This document shows, in pieces, positions 33,542 to 44,255 of a DNA stretch of 64,000 bases (positions are counted from its first letter, which is position 1; the number at the start of each line of letters is the position of its first letter). The DNA comes from Thalassia testudinum. Its lineage: Eukaryota > Streptophyta > Magnoliopsida > Alismatales > Hydrocharitaceae. A model generated the notes under the pieces. The model searched no databases and was not told the DNA's origin. It saw nothing but the letters and a program-made list of their open reading frames with translations. The stretch lies in assembly GCA_037157565.1 (NCBI GenBank), contig JAZHRO010000062.1:2604001-2668000 (forward strand), read 5' to 3'. A program made the translations under genes and the position numbers.

Positions 33542-36500
33542 TTTTTAAAAAAAAAAAATCAAATGGTAGTTATCCAAAAGATTACAACCCAAAATCATTC
33601 AATTCCAAATAACCAAATCACACCAAGGTTTACAAAATAGATCCCCAGAACCTCATCTGGGAAGAAATGAAAGAAACGAAATTCTCAACATAGGGTCTCT
33701 CTCCCCTAAACAGCACCCCATTCCTCCCCAGCCAAACACCCACGATACCGCCAAAACCTTGGCCTTATCTCTCTTTAAATCGAAAGGTGATCCCCTCGTC
33801 ACAAGCATTTCCTCTACAGAATGAAGACCAGAAGCTACTCACATCCCTATGGGCAATCCGATCGATCCCCATCCTCTACTAAACCTGCACCACAAACGGA
33901 CACTAAAAGAAAAGGTGCTGGATGTCCTCATCGACACCCCCACAAAGAGGACACGCCAGGTCTTCAGACTAGACCCATCTCGCTCTCCATTGCTTCATCA
34001 TAATCCTCCCCTTCTCACCAACTAGGAAAAAATCTTCACCTTCAGCGGGCACTCTGCCATCCAGAGCAATCTGCAATCCCGTAAAAAATCAATGTCCGAG
34101 TTGACTATGCCACTTCCCAACCTGCGAAACACCTTTGCTACCAAGAAATCTCCTTCCTCCCAGGAGAATGCATCAAGACCTTCCTTCGATGCCCAACCTA
34201 CCAGCTCTTGTAACAACCACTGGAAATCATCGCATCTCTAGTCAGAGAGACCCCCTCGAAAAATTGGACATCAAGATCCATCCCAACAACCTCCTGCCGT
34301 GGCCAAAGGATCCGCAACACTTCCCAAGAGGTAGGGGAACCTATCTCCAAGCGTAGAGCCAGCCTCCTGCCAGTCATCCTACCAGAAACGAAAAGTGTCC
34401 CCCCACACCCAACACAGGGGAGAAGAAACCTCGCACCTTCACTGTCACCGCCGCCAAGCCCCTGAGAAAGTGAGGCTTCGGGAGGAGGGGAAAACAGCAG
34501 CCCCCACGATAGAAAATTACTGTAACAACGCCGCATAACATCACCAAAAAGCCCCTGCTGCTATCCCACCAACCTGGCAATCCACTTCATAAGAAGGCTA
34601 ATGTTCACCTTATCCACATCCCTAACCCCCAAGCCCCCTCCTAAATGGTCTACACACCCCCTCCCAGACCACCAACCTCGCCCCCTTCCTGTTGACCCTA
34701 CATTAGACCAGAAGAAATCCCTCATCAACCTCGAGATCTTCTCAATATGACGCGATAATCTGAAGACCGAGAAGAAATACGATGACATGGATGCTAGAAC
34801 CACCTTCACAAGGGTCAGTCGTCCACCTCTAGACAGGAGTCTGGAAGACCACCCAGCCAATCTTCCCTCCATCCTCTCTAGCAAAGGAATCCAATCCTGT
34901 ACTCTGAGACACCGGTCTGATAAAGGAAGGCCCAAATACACCAACGGCAAATAGCCCAATTCTGTCTCCAAAGCACCACCCACCCTCTCTGTATCTGCGA
35001 CCGACAAATTAAACGGGACAAATGTTGATTTCTGATAATTAATCTGCAATCACGATGCCTCACTAAAAAGCTCCAGAAGGATTCTCATCCTCCTAGTCAC
35101 CAAATATGTTCCTTCGACCACAAAAAGTGTATCATCAGCATATTGCAGGACCACCGTCTCCCTGTCCTCACCAAACCCAAAGCCTCTGATCAGGTCCCTA
35201 GCACAGGCCCTATGTGCTGCCCTCGCCAAAGCATCTGCTGTAAGAACAAACAGCATAGGTGAAAGAGGGCAACCCTGTCTGACCCCCCTCCTGGGCTGAA
35301 CCCAACCTCCTGCCGGGTTCCCATTAATCAAGACTGTGAAAGATGTCATCACACACCTCTTCATCCAATCAATCCAAGCCGTAGGAAAACCTCTTTTCAA
35401 CAAAGAGGCCCATAGAAAATCCCATTGTACTAAGTTGTACACCTTGCTGAATCAACCTTCCACATAAAAGCATGCTTCTTCTCCCTCCTCCATGTGGCCA
35501 ATGCCTCCAATGCAACGACAAAACCACCCAGGATTCCTCTCCATGGAACAAAGGTTGTCTAAACAGGGGAGACTAGGTCTCCAAGAAGGTCCTTGAGCCT
35601 ATTGGCCAAGACCTTGGCAATAATAAGGTACACGACATTTGATAGCACAATCGATCTGAAATCCTGGATCGCTTCCGCCCCTTCTCAAGCAACAAAAACA
35701 AACAGTATCTATTCAATTTATCGAAACCTCTGTTTCCGGTTGCGAACTCCATCACCTGCATCACATATACCCCAACCAAGGGCCAAAATTCCCTGAAAAA
35801 AAAAAAACAAGGAAACCATCCGGGCTAGGACACCCCTCTGCATTCAAGCTCCATACCGCCTATCTCACCTCGTCCTCCGAGAAGCCAGCTATGAGTCCCT
35901 CCGCCTAAGCCTCCGTGATACACTGCACATTCTCCCCCTTCCATCTCCAACATCCCCTAGAATGCCTCCCAGTGAACTCTCTAAAGTAATCTGTCGCAGG
36001 TAATCCCACCTCCTCCCTACCTAAGGACTCCCCATGTATTAGCATCTTTTCTATCCAATTCCTTCTCCTAGCAGAAGCCATTTGGTGGAAGAACCTGGTA
36101 TTGGAATCGCCTTCCTTTAGCCACCTCTATCTCGACTTCGTCTTCCATTCCACCTCTACCTTCCTGTCCTCCTCTTGCACCACCCGTGTCATCCTAACCC
36201 TAACCTCTCTATCCTCTGATGAGATAAGGACTTGGTCCTCTTACCTGTTAATCCTGGTAATCTCTACCATAGCCTCTTCCTTCCTACCCCTCTTGGACAC
36301 CTTGATCTCCCTCTTATATGCCCTCAAGTGGTCACGTAGTGTACTCAGTTTCTTCGCCAAGCAACATGCTGTCGATCCCTCCACCTCCATCGAGTTCCAC
36401 TTCACCATACTCCTGAACCCTTCCTCCAACAGCCAAGATTTATCAAATTTGAAGTATGTGCCAAAATGGATCCCCTCATTAGGCTGCCACATCAGAAGCG

Positions 36501-37262
36501 TATGGTCCGAGAAAGGTCTCTCTAAAGCAGACACATCCACTATAGGGAACGCCTCTGTTAACTCCATGTTAGAGAGAAATCTGTCAATCCTGGACATCTG
36601 GCCATTCGTCCAAGTGCATGTACAGGATGCTAGAGTCCAATCCACGAGGCCATGAGTAGCAACAAAATCCATAAAAAGATCTGACCCAAGATCTTGCCTT
36701 CCCAACCCTCCAGGCATATCCTCTGTCTGCAAGGGTGATGTTGAAGTCCCCTCCAAGCAACCAAGGACTCCTATGGCACTCCGCAACCACAGACGTAAGC
36801 TCCTCCAACATGACACCACTCGTCTGGGTATCTAACGGACCATACACCCCTATGACAGTCATCCTGACACCTCCCATCTTCTTAACCAACCTCGAAGATA
36901 TAACATGCTCCCCACAGTAGAAATCTTCCAAGGAGAAGACATCTTCCCACCATCCAAAAATCTATCCACCTGAGCAACCAGACGTGCCAAGGGACCAAAA
37001 GCCCTCCATCCAAGAGCCTCCAATCTCCTTCCAAATTCGAACATCACAGTCGGGTAGTTTTGTTTCCAGCAACAGCACAACGTCCGCTCTCCAACTCTGA
37101 ATATAATTCCCCAACGATGCCCTCCTCGAAGGGTCATTGAAACCCCGCACATTCCACGTAAGCACCACATTCATTTACAACAACTGAGGGCCTCCATCAT
37201 AGCCTGTCGGAAGCCACAGACCTCCGCAATCCTACGCACCTCCTCATTGTCACGATCCAGCA
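33542..37262 (-). mobile_element. L1-type LINE (LINE4), nearly complete ORF2, inside the LTR of B
   Basis: The 3' end (left) shows an A/T run and the family hairpin. The 5' end lies within a few bases of 37,262, where B's LTR resumes (compare ...CAACCCTTTT / TTGACTAAAAAG with the intact LTR at 41,244). The flanks share only a weak GCA..CTTTT similarity, so the TSD is eroded. It keeps the ORF2 start, so it is the longest LINE in the window. Confidence 0.85.
34022..37174 (-). pseudogene. LINE4 ORF2: endonuclease, reverse transcriptase, zf-RVT
   Basis: It starts at MNVVLTWNVRGFNDPSRRA (37,174), the endonuclease N-terminus. This is followed by ADVVLLLETKLP, WLLGGDFNITLAD, SRIDRFLSNME and FSDHTLLMWQ. 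Reverse transcriptase runs from about 35,800 to 34,600 with RRGVRQGCPLSPMLF and the catalytic YADD at 35,131-35,142. The tail reads PLKVKIFS with zf-RVT debris to about 33,800. Frames change at least six times and several stops occur (for example in 35,450-35,800). It is more decayed than LINE1. It would have been the replication protein of an L1-clade plant LINE. Confidence 0.87.
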
Positions 37263-37431
37263 TTGCTTTTGACTAAAAAGAAATCATGACACCCCTTTAC
37301 ATAGGAAGTGAGGAAATAACAAATCCTAGCAAAAATATAAATAGAAATGCCAAAAATATACAAATTAGACTAACTTAACTAATCCAGGACTTTTTACTAA
37401 AACTCTAGTAATCTTTCATAATTCTTTAACA

Positions 37432-38335
37432 CTCCCTCCAAGTTGGAGCATACAACGTCTAACTTGTTACAATAGACAAAACTTGGACTCCCCCCTAATG
37501 TAGATATCCGAAGAACCAAGCAACAAGCCGAAGGAGAGATAGCAATTGTAGCAAAAGTAGCAATAACAGTAGATAATAGTATGTTGTAGCAGAAGTAACA
37601 TAGTAGGAGGTACATGATTGTAGCAGAGTAGCAGCCGTAAGCGACAGTAATATGGTTGTAATAGTAGCAACAGCTAAAAATAATAGTAGTAGGGCCATAG
37701 CAAAAGTAGCGGCCAAAGACAGGGAAACATTCCTCAATAAGTAGTAGCAAAGGTGGAAGAGCCTTACATAAAGTCCCTACCATTCATTAACCTCAACGAA
37801 AAATCCACACGTTGGATCAAAAGTCACACCATAGTTGCAGGGGCTGCAACCATAGTAGCAGTAGAGGACTCGCTCATCAGTAGAGATCGCAGACGCTCCA
37901 ATTTCATAGGGGTCAACTGAACAAGAGGCTGGTCAAACCCAATCTCAGAAGTAATAGTCTCTATGGTTGCCTAATTAGCCCAAGTAGGCTTGCAAGCGAC
38001 CACCTTACCCTCCAGAGGCAACAAAAGCAGAGGTTCAGGAATAGTAACAGGAGCGATCACAAGCAAGACATCCGCATCAAATTTCTGAAGATAACTGTAG
38101 ACTATATCTAGATCCAATATTGTGTCAGAGAACAAAAGTTAATCCTTGGCAAACTAGTAGCAGAGGCCTAGTCCATTAAGGAACCTGTAAGTCTACCACT
38201 TAGCCTTTTGAGTAGTCAGAGCATCATAGTAGGAGGGTTGGAAGACCACGAGTTCCTTGTAAGATGACTCCATGATAATATAATAATCAACTAGGGATAG
38301 GTCCCTCTAATTGGTGGATAATATCCTATGGTAGA
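37432..38335 (-). pseudogene. Element B interior: gag 3' part and triplet-repeat block
   Basis: On the minus strand from 38,270 down: MESSYKELVVFQPSYYDALT, FLNGLG, DIVYSYLQKFDADVLLV and LERLRSLLMSESSTAT, the C-terminal half of copia gag in one mostly readable frame with a few stops. From about 37,740 to 37,500 the sequence turns into TAG/TAC-type triplet repeats, ending in ATCTACATTAGGGGGGAGTC and the purine tract. It corresponds to the interior of element A. Pol is absent. Confidence 0.65.
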
Positions 38336-40351
38336 TGTTGAAATAATTGAGTGGTTATTTAGTACCACATTAGAAAGTGTGCACTTTGTGTGTGAGTGGT
38401 GACCTATAAATAGATGTGTACTCCTCACATTTACCTTTGAGAAGAAATATAGAGAAAACACGCCCATAGGATGCTTCTCCCATGATTTTCTCCCTGCTCC
38501 TCGTGAGTGAGGTTTTCACGTAAACCCAAACGTTCTATTATTGTCTTTATGCTTTGATATATGCTTCTGCATTATTTAAATATTTCAACTTGGTATCAGA
38601 GCAATTCTTTCTTGGGTTTATTTGATCTTTAAATCGTTATTATTATTTTGTTCTTTGAGTCTCCTCTTGTTCATCCGGAAGACTAGAGGGGCTAAAATGG
38701 CAGCAAGGAAGAAGAGGGAGAGCAGTGGTGCACCCACCGCAGAGGAGGAGCAGTGGCACACCGAAGGCCGCAGATGCGACGCGGCGGCGATCTGCTGGGC
38801 TGCATCAGGTGGTGCGGGTCCAGGGGTCTACGACAGTGAAGGAGAAGGCTTCCCCTCTCGGCGACAGCTGTAGGGGGGTGATGCGAGGTGGCGACGCCAT
38901 CGCTTCTTCAGCGCATCTCCATCATCGTGAGATCGACATCATATGGTGAGGATGGCAGAACCCTAGACCCTCGCGTCATTGTTGAGATCATCGAAGGAAT
39001 CTTGCTGGGGCCATCGGCGCTGGGGGCGAAGCCAAAGGTTTCAAACTAGTGTTGATGCTCATCGAGGAATGATCTCCAGAGAGGATCGTGGGCGAAGATC
39101 GCGTTAGCAGCGAAGTTCCCGACAATGCGCATATGGTGGATCTCGTGCGAAGATGGTGAGAAATGCAGCATGGATCTTGGCAGCGTGGACCTCAGCAACG
39201 TTGGCAACGACCAGTAGAGATGAGGACGTAGTGTCGACCTGGCGAGGAGGCAGCGCACGCGATGCCCGAGGCTCACAGCGCTGGCGACGAGGAGCGGACG
39301 CAACCGCTGGTGGCTTCTGAGGAGGCACTGATAGCAACAGTGATTTAGGTGATGTTCATGAAAGATTAGTGTTGAGTGTGTGAAGACCTTTAGGTCTTTT
39401 TTAGTTTGAGAAAAGAAGAGGGTTCGAGAATATTGAAAAAAAAAAGGGAAGAGAAGAAAATCAAAAATGAAGGAAAAAAAAAGGAAAGAAAGAAAAAAGA
39501 AAGAAAACAAAATCAAAAAAAAGGAGAGAAAAAAATGAGAAGAGAAAAAAAAGAGAAAATAAAAAAAGGGAAAAGAAGTTTATGTTTAAGAGAAGAGATA
39601 GAGAAGTCTTCTTTAGCTTTTCAGATTTTATTTTCTTCTCGTTATTGTTTTTTCCCAAACGAGTATGGGAGAAAGAGGGAGTGTGGGAGTTTGTTCTAGT
39701 CACCACCATTTGGTAGTCCCTTTATTGCAATCCCAAGACACGATAGCATCCTCCAGCAGTTGAGATGACATCGGATACCACTACAGACTTGTTTAGTAGA
39801 TGATATTCACATGAGAAACCAAACTCTGGGAGGTTCAAAATTTCGAGATCTCCAAAGAAAGGGAGATACATTTTCAAGGTCATCAAAGGAATGGCCCAGT
39901 CAGTTTCTATGTGGGAGATGCAGCTTCGAGGTCTTTAGAGGAAGACCCTTTTCAGAGATACTGAATGGAGAGCCATCAGCACCAAATCTTCAGAGACAGC
40001 CACAATTCCTTCAGCAACTCCAGCTTATGTTCCCGCCTATGTAAAGTGGGTTTCTTAGTGTTACAAGCTAAGCATTCCATACTCCAACTTGAGGGGGAGT
40101 GTTGAGAGAATTGAGTAGTTATTCAGTGCCACATTGGAAAGTGTGTACTTTGTGTATGAGTGGTAGCCTATAAATAAGCATGCACTCCTCCCATTTACCT
40201 TTGAGAAGAAATATAGAGAAAACACGCCCATAGGATGCTTCTCCCGTGGTTTTCTCCCCGCTCATGAGTGGGTTTTCTACGTAAACCCAAGCATTCTCTT
40301 ATTGTCTTTATGCTTTGATATATGCTTCCGTATTATTTAAATATTTCAACT
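38336..40351 (+). mobile_element. Small nonautonomous LTR element C, inserted in gag of B
   Basis: The LTRs are 38,336-38,590 and 40,100-40,351, about 252-255 bp and highly alike, starting TGTTGARA and ending ATTTCAACT. TGGTATCAGAGC follows directly at 38,591-38,602 (tRNA-Met primer site), and a purine tract CTTGAGGGGGAG (40,088-40,099) precedes the 3' LTR. Flanks GTAGA/GTACA are a likely 5-bp TSD with one change. The 1.5-kb interior has no gag or pol. It begins with a GC-rich stretch (38,690-39,060) and later has an A/G-rich block (39,400-39,580). It is the same family as D by its LTR words. A TATA-like CCTATAAATA occurs in each LTR. Confidence 0.87.
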
Positions 40352-40740
40352 GTACATATCCGCCAATATGGAGTCATTGAACTTCTAGGAGTACTTTTTG
40401 GCCTTGTCCTAGATGCCCTTCGTGTTCCTCCTGTATAGCATATTGATCGCAATCTTCAACTCTATATTGTTCATTAGCCAATTCATCACCATGCAATTAT
40501 CTTGCTCTCACTTTTCATGATCTATATCCTTAGTGTCAGGTTCCTCTTTGGTCAAGATATAAAACTTCTTCCGACCACCAATGTATATCTTGAAGGCTCT
40601 AGACCAGAAGATGTAGTTTTAGACAGCATTAAGTTTGACAAAAGTATCTTGAACTACGACAAGCTTATTAGATGCCAAGGCCTTGGCCTCAACAGTAACG
40701 GAAGATGACCCTGATATTGACATTGTAACCCGCAAAGAGG
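40352..40740 (-). pseudogene. Element B interior: gag N-terminal part
   Basis: Read on the minus strand: VKLNAV, NYIFWSRAFKIYIGGRKKFY, ILTKEEPDTKDIDHEK, NCMVMNWLMNNIE and DKAKKYS. This is the classical start of copia gag (UBN2-like; a FWSRAF-type word, then WL-NS-E). It is continuous with 38,335 and below once element C is removed. Two or three stops are present. Gag would package the RNA. Confidence 0.78.
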
Positions 40741-41243
40741 ATCAAGCAATCCTGCGTGCAAAAGCGTAGAGATGCACACAGGTTGCGTGCATATGAAGGA
40801 ATTGTACCCATGAAGGCACAAAAAGGAGCTCACGTAATGCATGCGAACGCACGTGTGCCATTAATAGGCTATGCACAGGTGTGTACCAAATCAATGTAGT
40901 GGTATATAGACTTGCGCATGTGAGAGAGCGCCACACGCAATGACAGTGCATAGCAGTCACAAGGATGCGTGTGCACGCTATGATAGTCACATCTCATGCG
41001 CGATGATGTGCGAGCCAGCATCCAGCAGGACCTACGTGGGAAGGGTGCTATGGGCAAGAAAGGCCCTGCACAATAACGCACAAGGGTAGTAGGAACCTGC
41101 ACATGGATGTTACGGGCAAGTAGGACATGCATGGAATAGCATAAGCGAGTAGGCACGCAATAACGCGTGCAGTAAAGAGAGAGAGGGGCCAAAGGCTGGC
41201 AATAGAGGGAGAGATCTCCTAAGATTAATCATGCTCTAATACA
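40741..41243 (-). other. Leader of element B rich in alternating CG/CA/TG words
   Basis: Between gag and the 5' LTR lies about 500 bp dense in GCGTGC, ACGCAC, CACATG and TGCATG words (for example 40,750-41,180). It has no stable coding frame. Its position makes it the 5' untranslated leader of the element. Confidence 0.5.
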
Positions 41244-41419
41244 TGTGGAATAATCATGCAACTCTTATTATTAATTGAAAAGAAATCCTTACCCCTCTTT
41301 ATATAAAGCGAGAAGATAACAATCCTAACATAAATAGAAAAAAGAAAGAGGAATATCAAAAATAGATAAATTAGACTAACTTAACTAATCTAAGGTCTTT
41401 CCTTCCTAATTCTCTGACA

Positions 41420-41648
41420 TATACAATGAAGCTACAACTTGTATAAAGACCAATTAATAGGCTATTATATCATCAGGGTTTGCTTCAAGGATCAGATTTA
41501 AGACCTTACCTCTTTACCTCAGTCATGAATGAGTTAACAAAGCACATTTAAGATGAGGTGCCATGTTCTTTGCTTTTTTGCTGCTCTTGGTTGGATAAGA
41601 GCAAGTAAATAGAACATTTGAGCTTTAGAGATAGACCTTGAAAGCTAA
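41420..41648. other. Spacer between element B and a MITE
   Basis: About 230 bp without recognisable features. Confidence 0.4.
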
Positions 41649-42007
41649 GACTACATTTAGATGCTAAATAGAGTTTATCGTTGGATAGAATTTAGGAATG
41701 GCATAAGTTTTCGTGATGTTGGTGTGATGGGATAGTGGAAATGGATGCGATAGGTGAGTTAATATATTATAAAGTTTAAATTGATGAGATTTAAATATGG
41801 AGAAGAGAGTTGTAATCTATTTATTTTATATTTGATATTGGGTTATTTTTTATTATTATTTTGTTGGAAGGTGTAGTGTGTGAAAGCTAAATGTGATAGG
41901 TGAATTAATATGTTGTGCGTGGAGATATGAGGTGACATTTTGACATTGTTCATGCTACACCTGCCGCGCCACCTAGCCATGCTTGTTATCCCTCATCCAA
42001 ACAAAGC
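41649..42007. mobile_element. Tourist/PIF-Harbinger-like MITE, about 359 bp
   Basis: Three-base flanks TAA (41,646-41,648) and TTA (42,008-42,010) fit the TWA target of PIF/Harbinger-type MITEs. The ends GACTACATTTAGATG and (reverse complement) GCTTTGTTTGGATG are imperfect inverted repeats. The body is AT-rich and non-coding. The match is imperfect, so confidence is moderate. Confidence 0.45.
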
Positions 42008-42386
42008 TTAAAGGTATATGTCTAAGTAACAAAACTAGGTAAATGGAATATAAGTTTATGAGTGGATGGGGCAAAAAGGGTATAGATGTGGAAATTGGAA
42101 CAAAGTGCACTTCAAAGTATATACTTGGAATCAATATGGAGAAATTGATGGAAATATTACACAAAATAATTGCAAGGTCGTTGAAATAAAGGGGATTATC
42201 TGATTTTCTCCCTTGTGACAAAAAGGTTCGCTTGAAAAAGTAAAGTGTTATAAGACTGAATGGTTTTAAGTGTTAAGCCAACAACCATTGGTATATGCAA
42301 AAGATGTCTGTAACAGAAATAAAGATTGTTGAGAATCAAAAAGATGCATCATCATTCAAATGAAACCCTAGCCCTCTTTTACAAAA

Positions 42387-42756
42387 AGAGAACTGGGCAA
42401 ATTACATAAGTACCTCCAAAAAATAAAGGAAATATTAAATACCCCCTTACAACTCAACATTCCCCCTCCACGTGGGGCATATATGTCAATGAGGCCCAAC
42501 TTCTTGCTCAAAAAAATCATGATGCTTTTTCTTCAAAGGTTTGGTCAGGATTTGAAATATCGCGATATATAAGAGAACTGAGCGAATTACACAAGTACCT
42601 CCAGAAAATAAAGGAAATACTAAATACACCCTTACAACTCAACACTCCCCCTCCACGTGGGGCAAATATGTCAATGAGGCCCAACTTCTTGCTCAAAAAA
42701 ATCATGATGCTTTTTCTTCAAAGGTTTGGTCAGGGTTTGAAATGTCGCGATATATC
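42387..42756. repeat. 185-bp tandem duplication across the E LTR, purine tract and hAT left end
   Basis: Unit 1 (42,387-42,571) and unit 2 (42,572-42,756) share the second half of the LTR, the purine tract CCCCCTCCACGTGGGG, the CAATGAGGCCCAACTTCTTG stretch and TTTCTTCAAAGGTTTGGT. Unit 1 ends with CAGGATTTGAAATATCGCG, a copy of the first bases of the hAT element that follows unit 2. So the duplication happened after the hAT had inserted. Confidence 0.88.
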
Positions 42757-44247
42757 GGTATCGTCGAGGTTGGGCATATCGATACCATTGATAGAATCTT
42801 TTTACCATAATATCGACGATATATCCCTGATATGCCCCCGATATATCCATTTTTTGACTTGTTGATACAATATTGATATCGATATTTAAAACCTTGATAA
42901 TGATGCGGTGATGGTTGACGAGCCACAGGAAGAAAGTAGTGGAGATGAAGGATATCATCATCAAGGTCCTAGTAGAGAGGATACCTAACATGAATACACA
43001 CAAAAATATGCAAATATACATGGAGATCCTATACCAAGTCTACCTTGTGACTATGACGCAGGGACAAGCTCGACAGGATATGGGTATGCCTTAGGCTATT
43101 CTATGATGTCCATCGATTATTTAAGTTCATCAGTGGGATCTCTTAATCTGACGTCGGAATCATTCTTTGGAGGTGACCCAAGATCATCATCATCAAGTTA
43201 CTATAATGGCTACATATCTCATTACACCAGCCTTCAGTACCAACCCCAAGATGAGGCGCAAAGTTCATTTAATTGCTTCCCCAACTACACCAGCCCTCCA
43301 TCTTATTATGATTACTCATATGACTATGGCCATGATGGTCGCCACCAAAGTAATAGTACCTAAAGTAATCATGCATCTGTAAATTATGGCTATGGGGTTT
43401 TCCCTAAGTATTTTGCATCTCATGGTCCTCAACAATATTTTTATCAACATTCCCACTCTGCTACATCACTTCCTCCTCGACCACCACGAAATTCATCGAT
43501 GAGACAGCGTGAACCTTGTGAATCATCTGGTTCTATATTGAAACCAGGTAGGTCTACCGAATTCACAAATTCAAGAGGACATCGAGATGAGTCTACTCAA
43601 AATCAGGGTAGATCTAAAACTAAAAGCAGGGGTAGCTCGTCCGACAATCACAGTCGATATCCACGTCTTGGAATACTTTTCTATTACAATGATGAAGACT
43701 ATCAACAATACATCAATGAATACAATATTCGATATAGCTACATGGCGTAAGAGTCATACTGTGAATATGTTAAGAGTGCTACAAATCGAGAAAGATAATC
43801 GAAGGAGAGATATCGAACCAAGCCAAAGCTCAACCTGCTATTGATTTAGTGGCATTGGCTAGTGCTTCCATACTTTGTGTAGTCAATTGATACTCTGACA
43901 CTATTTATATTTCATTTTTTTGTGTTGTAACATTACTATGAACATTTTTCAATTATTATCTTATTCTATACACCTTTTTAATATATGACTTTGTCGATAT
44001 ACGACTAGTGCATTTCTATTATATTTTCATTTAAAATTTATGATTTTCGTCTTCTAAGCATTTCTTCATGATGTATTGGTTATTAAAATGTTAATTTTCA
44101 TAAAATTTGACATTTTGGGACATTTTAGACCTTTCCGAGCGATTTCCCCAAAATTCATCGATATCAGCGATATATCCTCGACATATCCCCGATATATCTT
44201 TTTTTTTACTTGTCGATACAATATCGATATCAATATTTAAAGCCTTG
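42731..44247 (+). mobile_element. hAT-type element, 1,517 bp, with an internal copy of its right end
   Basis: Flanks GGTTTGGT (42,723-42,730) and GGTTTAGT (44,248-44,255) are an 8-bp TSD with one change. The ends CAGGGTTTGAAAT and (reverse complement) CAAGGCTTTAAAT are inverted repeats of the hAT CARGG type. The subterminal regions are full of CGATATATCG words. About 87 bp of the right end (44,161-44,247) recur as a direct copy at 42,810-42,897, so the first 166 bp look like a complete miniature element by themselves. Between them lies one long plus-strand frame. Confidence 0.8.
42899..43750 (+). pseudogene. Ser/Tyr/Asp-rich reading frame inside the hAT element, possible transposase C-terminal tail
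   Basis: One frame of about 283 codons from 42,899 to 43,747 has only two stops (near 42,990 and 43,361). It reads VMVDEPQEESSGDEGYHH at the start, then Tyr/Ser/Pro-rich stretches (YDYSYDYGHDGRHQ) and a basic segment (GRSKTKSRGSSSDNHS), ending YNIRYSYMA. No catalytic or dimerisation motif is present. Acidic and Tyr-rich tails like this occur at the C-terminus of some plant BED/hAT transposases, so a remnant last exon is my best inference. A captured host exon is the alternative. Such a low stop density in a nonautonomous element is notable. Confidence 0.45.
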
Positions 44248-44255
44248 GGTTTAGT

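Larger units (their letters stand above)
33518..41419 (-). mobile_element. Copia-type nonautonomous LTR element B, host of LINE4 and element C
   Basis: The left (3') LTR spans 33,518-37,431, interrupted by LINE4. The right (5') LTR is 41,244-41,419 (176 bp). They share ATAATCATGCAAC, GAAAAGAAATC, a CCCCTCTTTAYATA word and TTAGACTAACTTAACTAATC. The purine tract is CTCCAACTTGGAGGGAG (37,448-37,432). A weak tRNA-Met site (CTCTAATACA on the plus strand) abuts the right LTR. Flanks share only TATA, so the TSD is uncertain. Inside (minus strand): a leader, a decayed copia gag, then a triplet-repeat block, and no pol. The structure parallels element A. Confidence 0.78.

Noticed and set aside
39046..39709. 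Phe/Leu-rich and Lys-rich frames
   Set aside because: They reflect the A/G-rich block in element C, not membrane proteins.
42731..42897. Independent 166-bp MITE with its own TSD
   Set aside because: The bases after its inner end (ATAATGAT) do not match GGTTTGGT; only the outer right end at 44,247 does.
42899..43750. Intact host protein-coding gene
   Set aside because: It lies inside an hAT element, has two in-frame stops, no start context and no recognisable domain.
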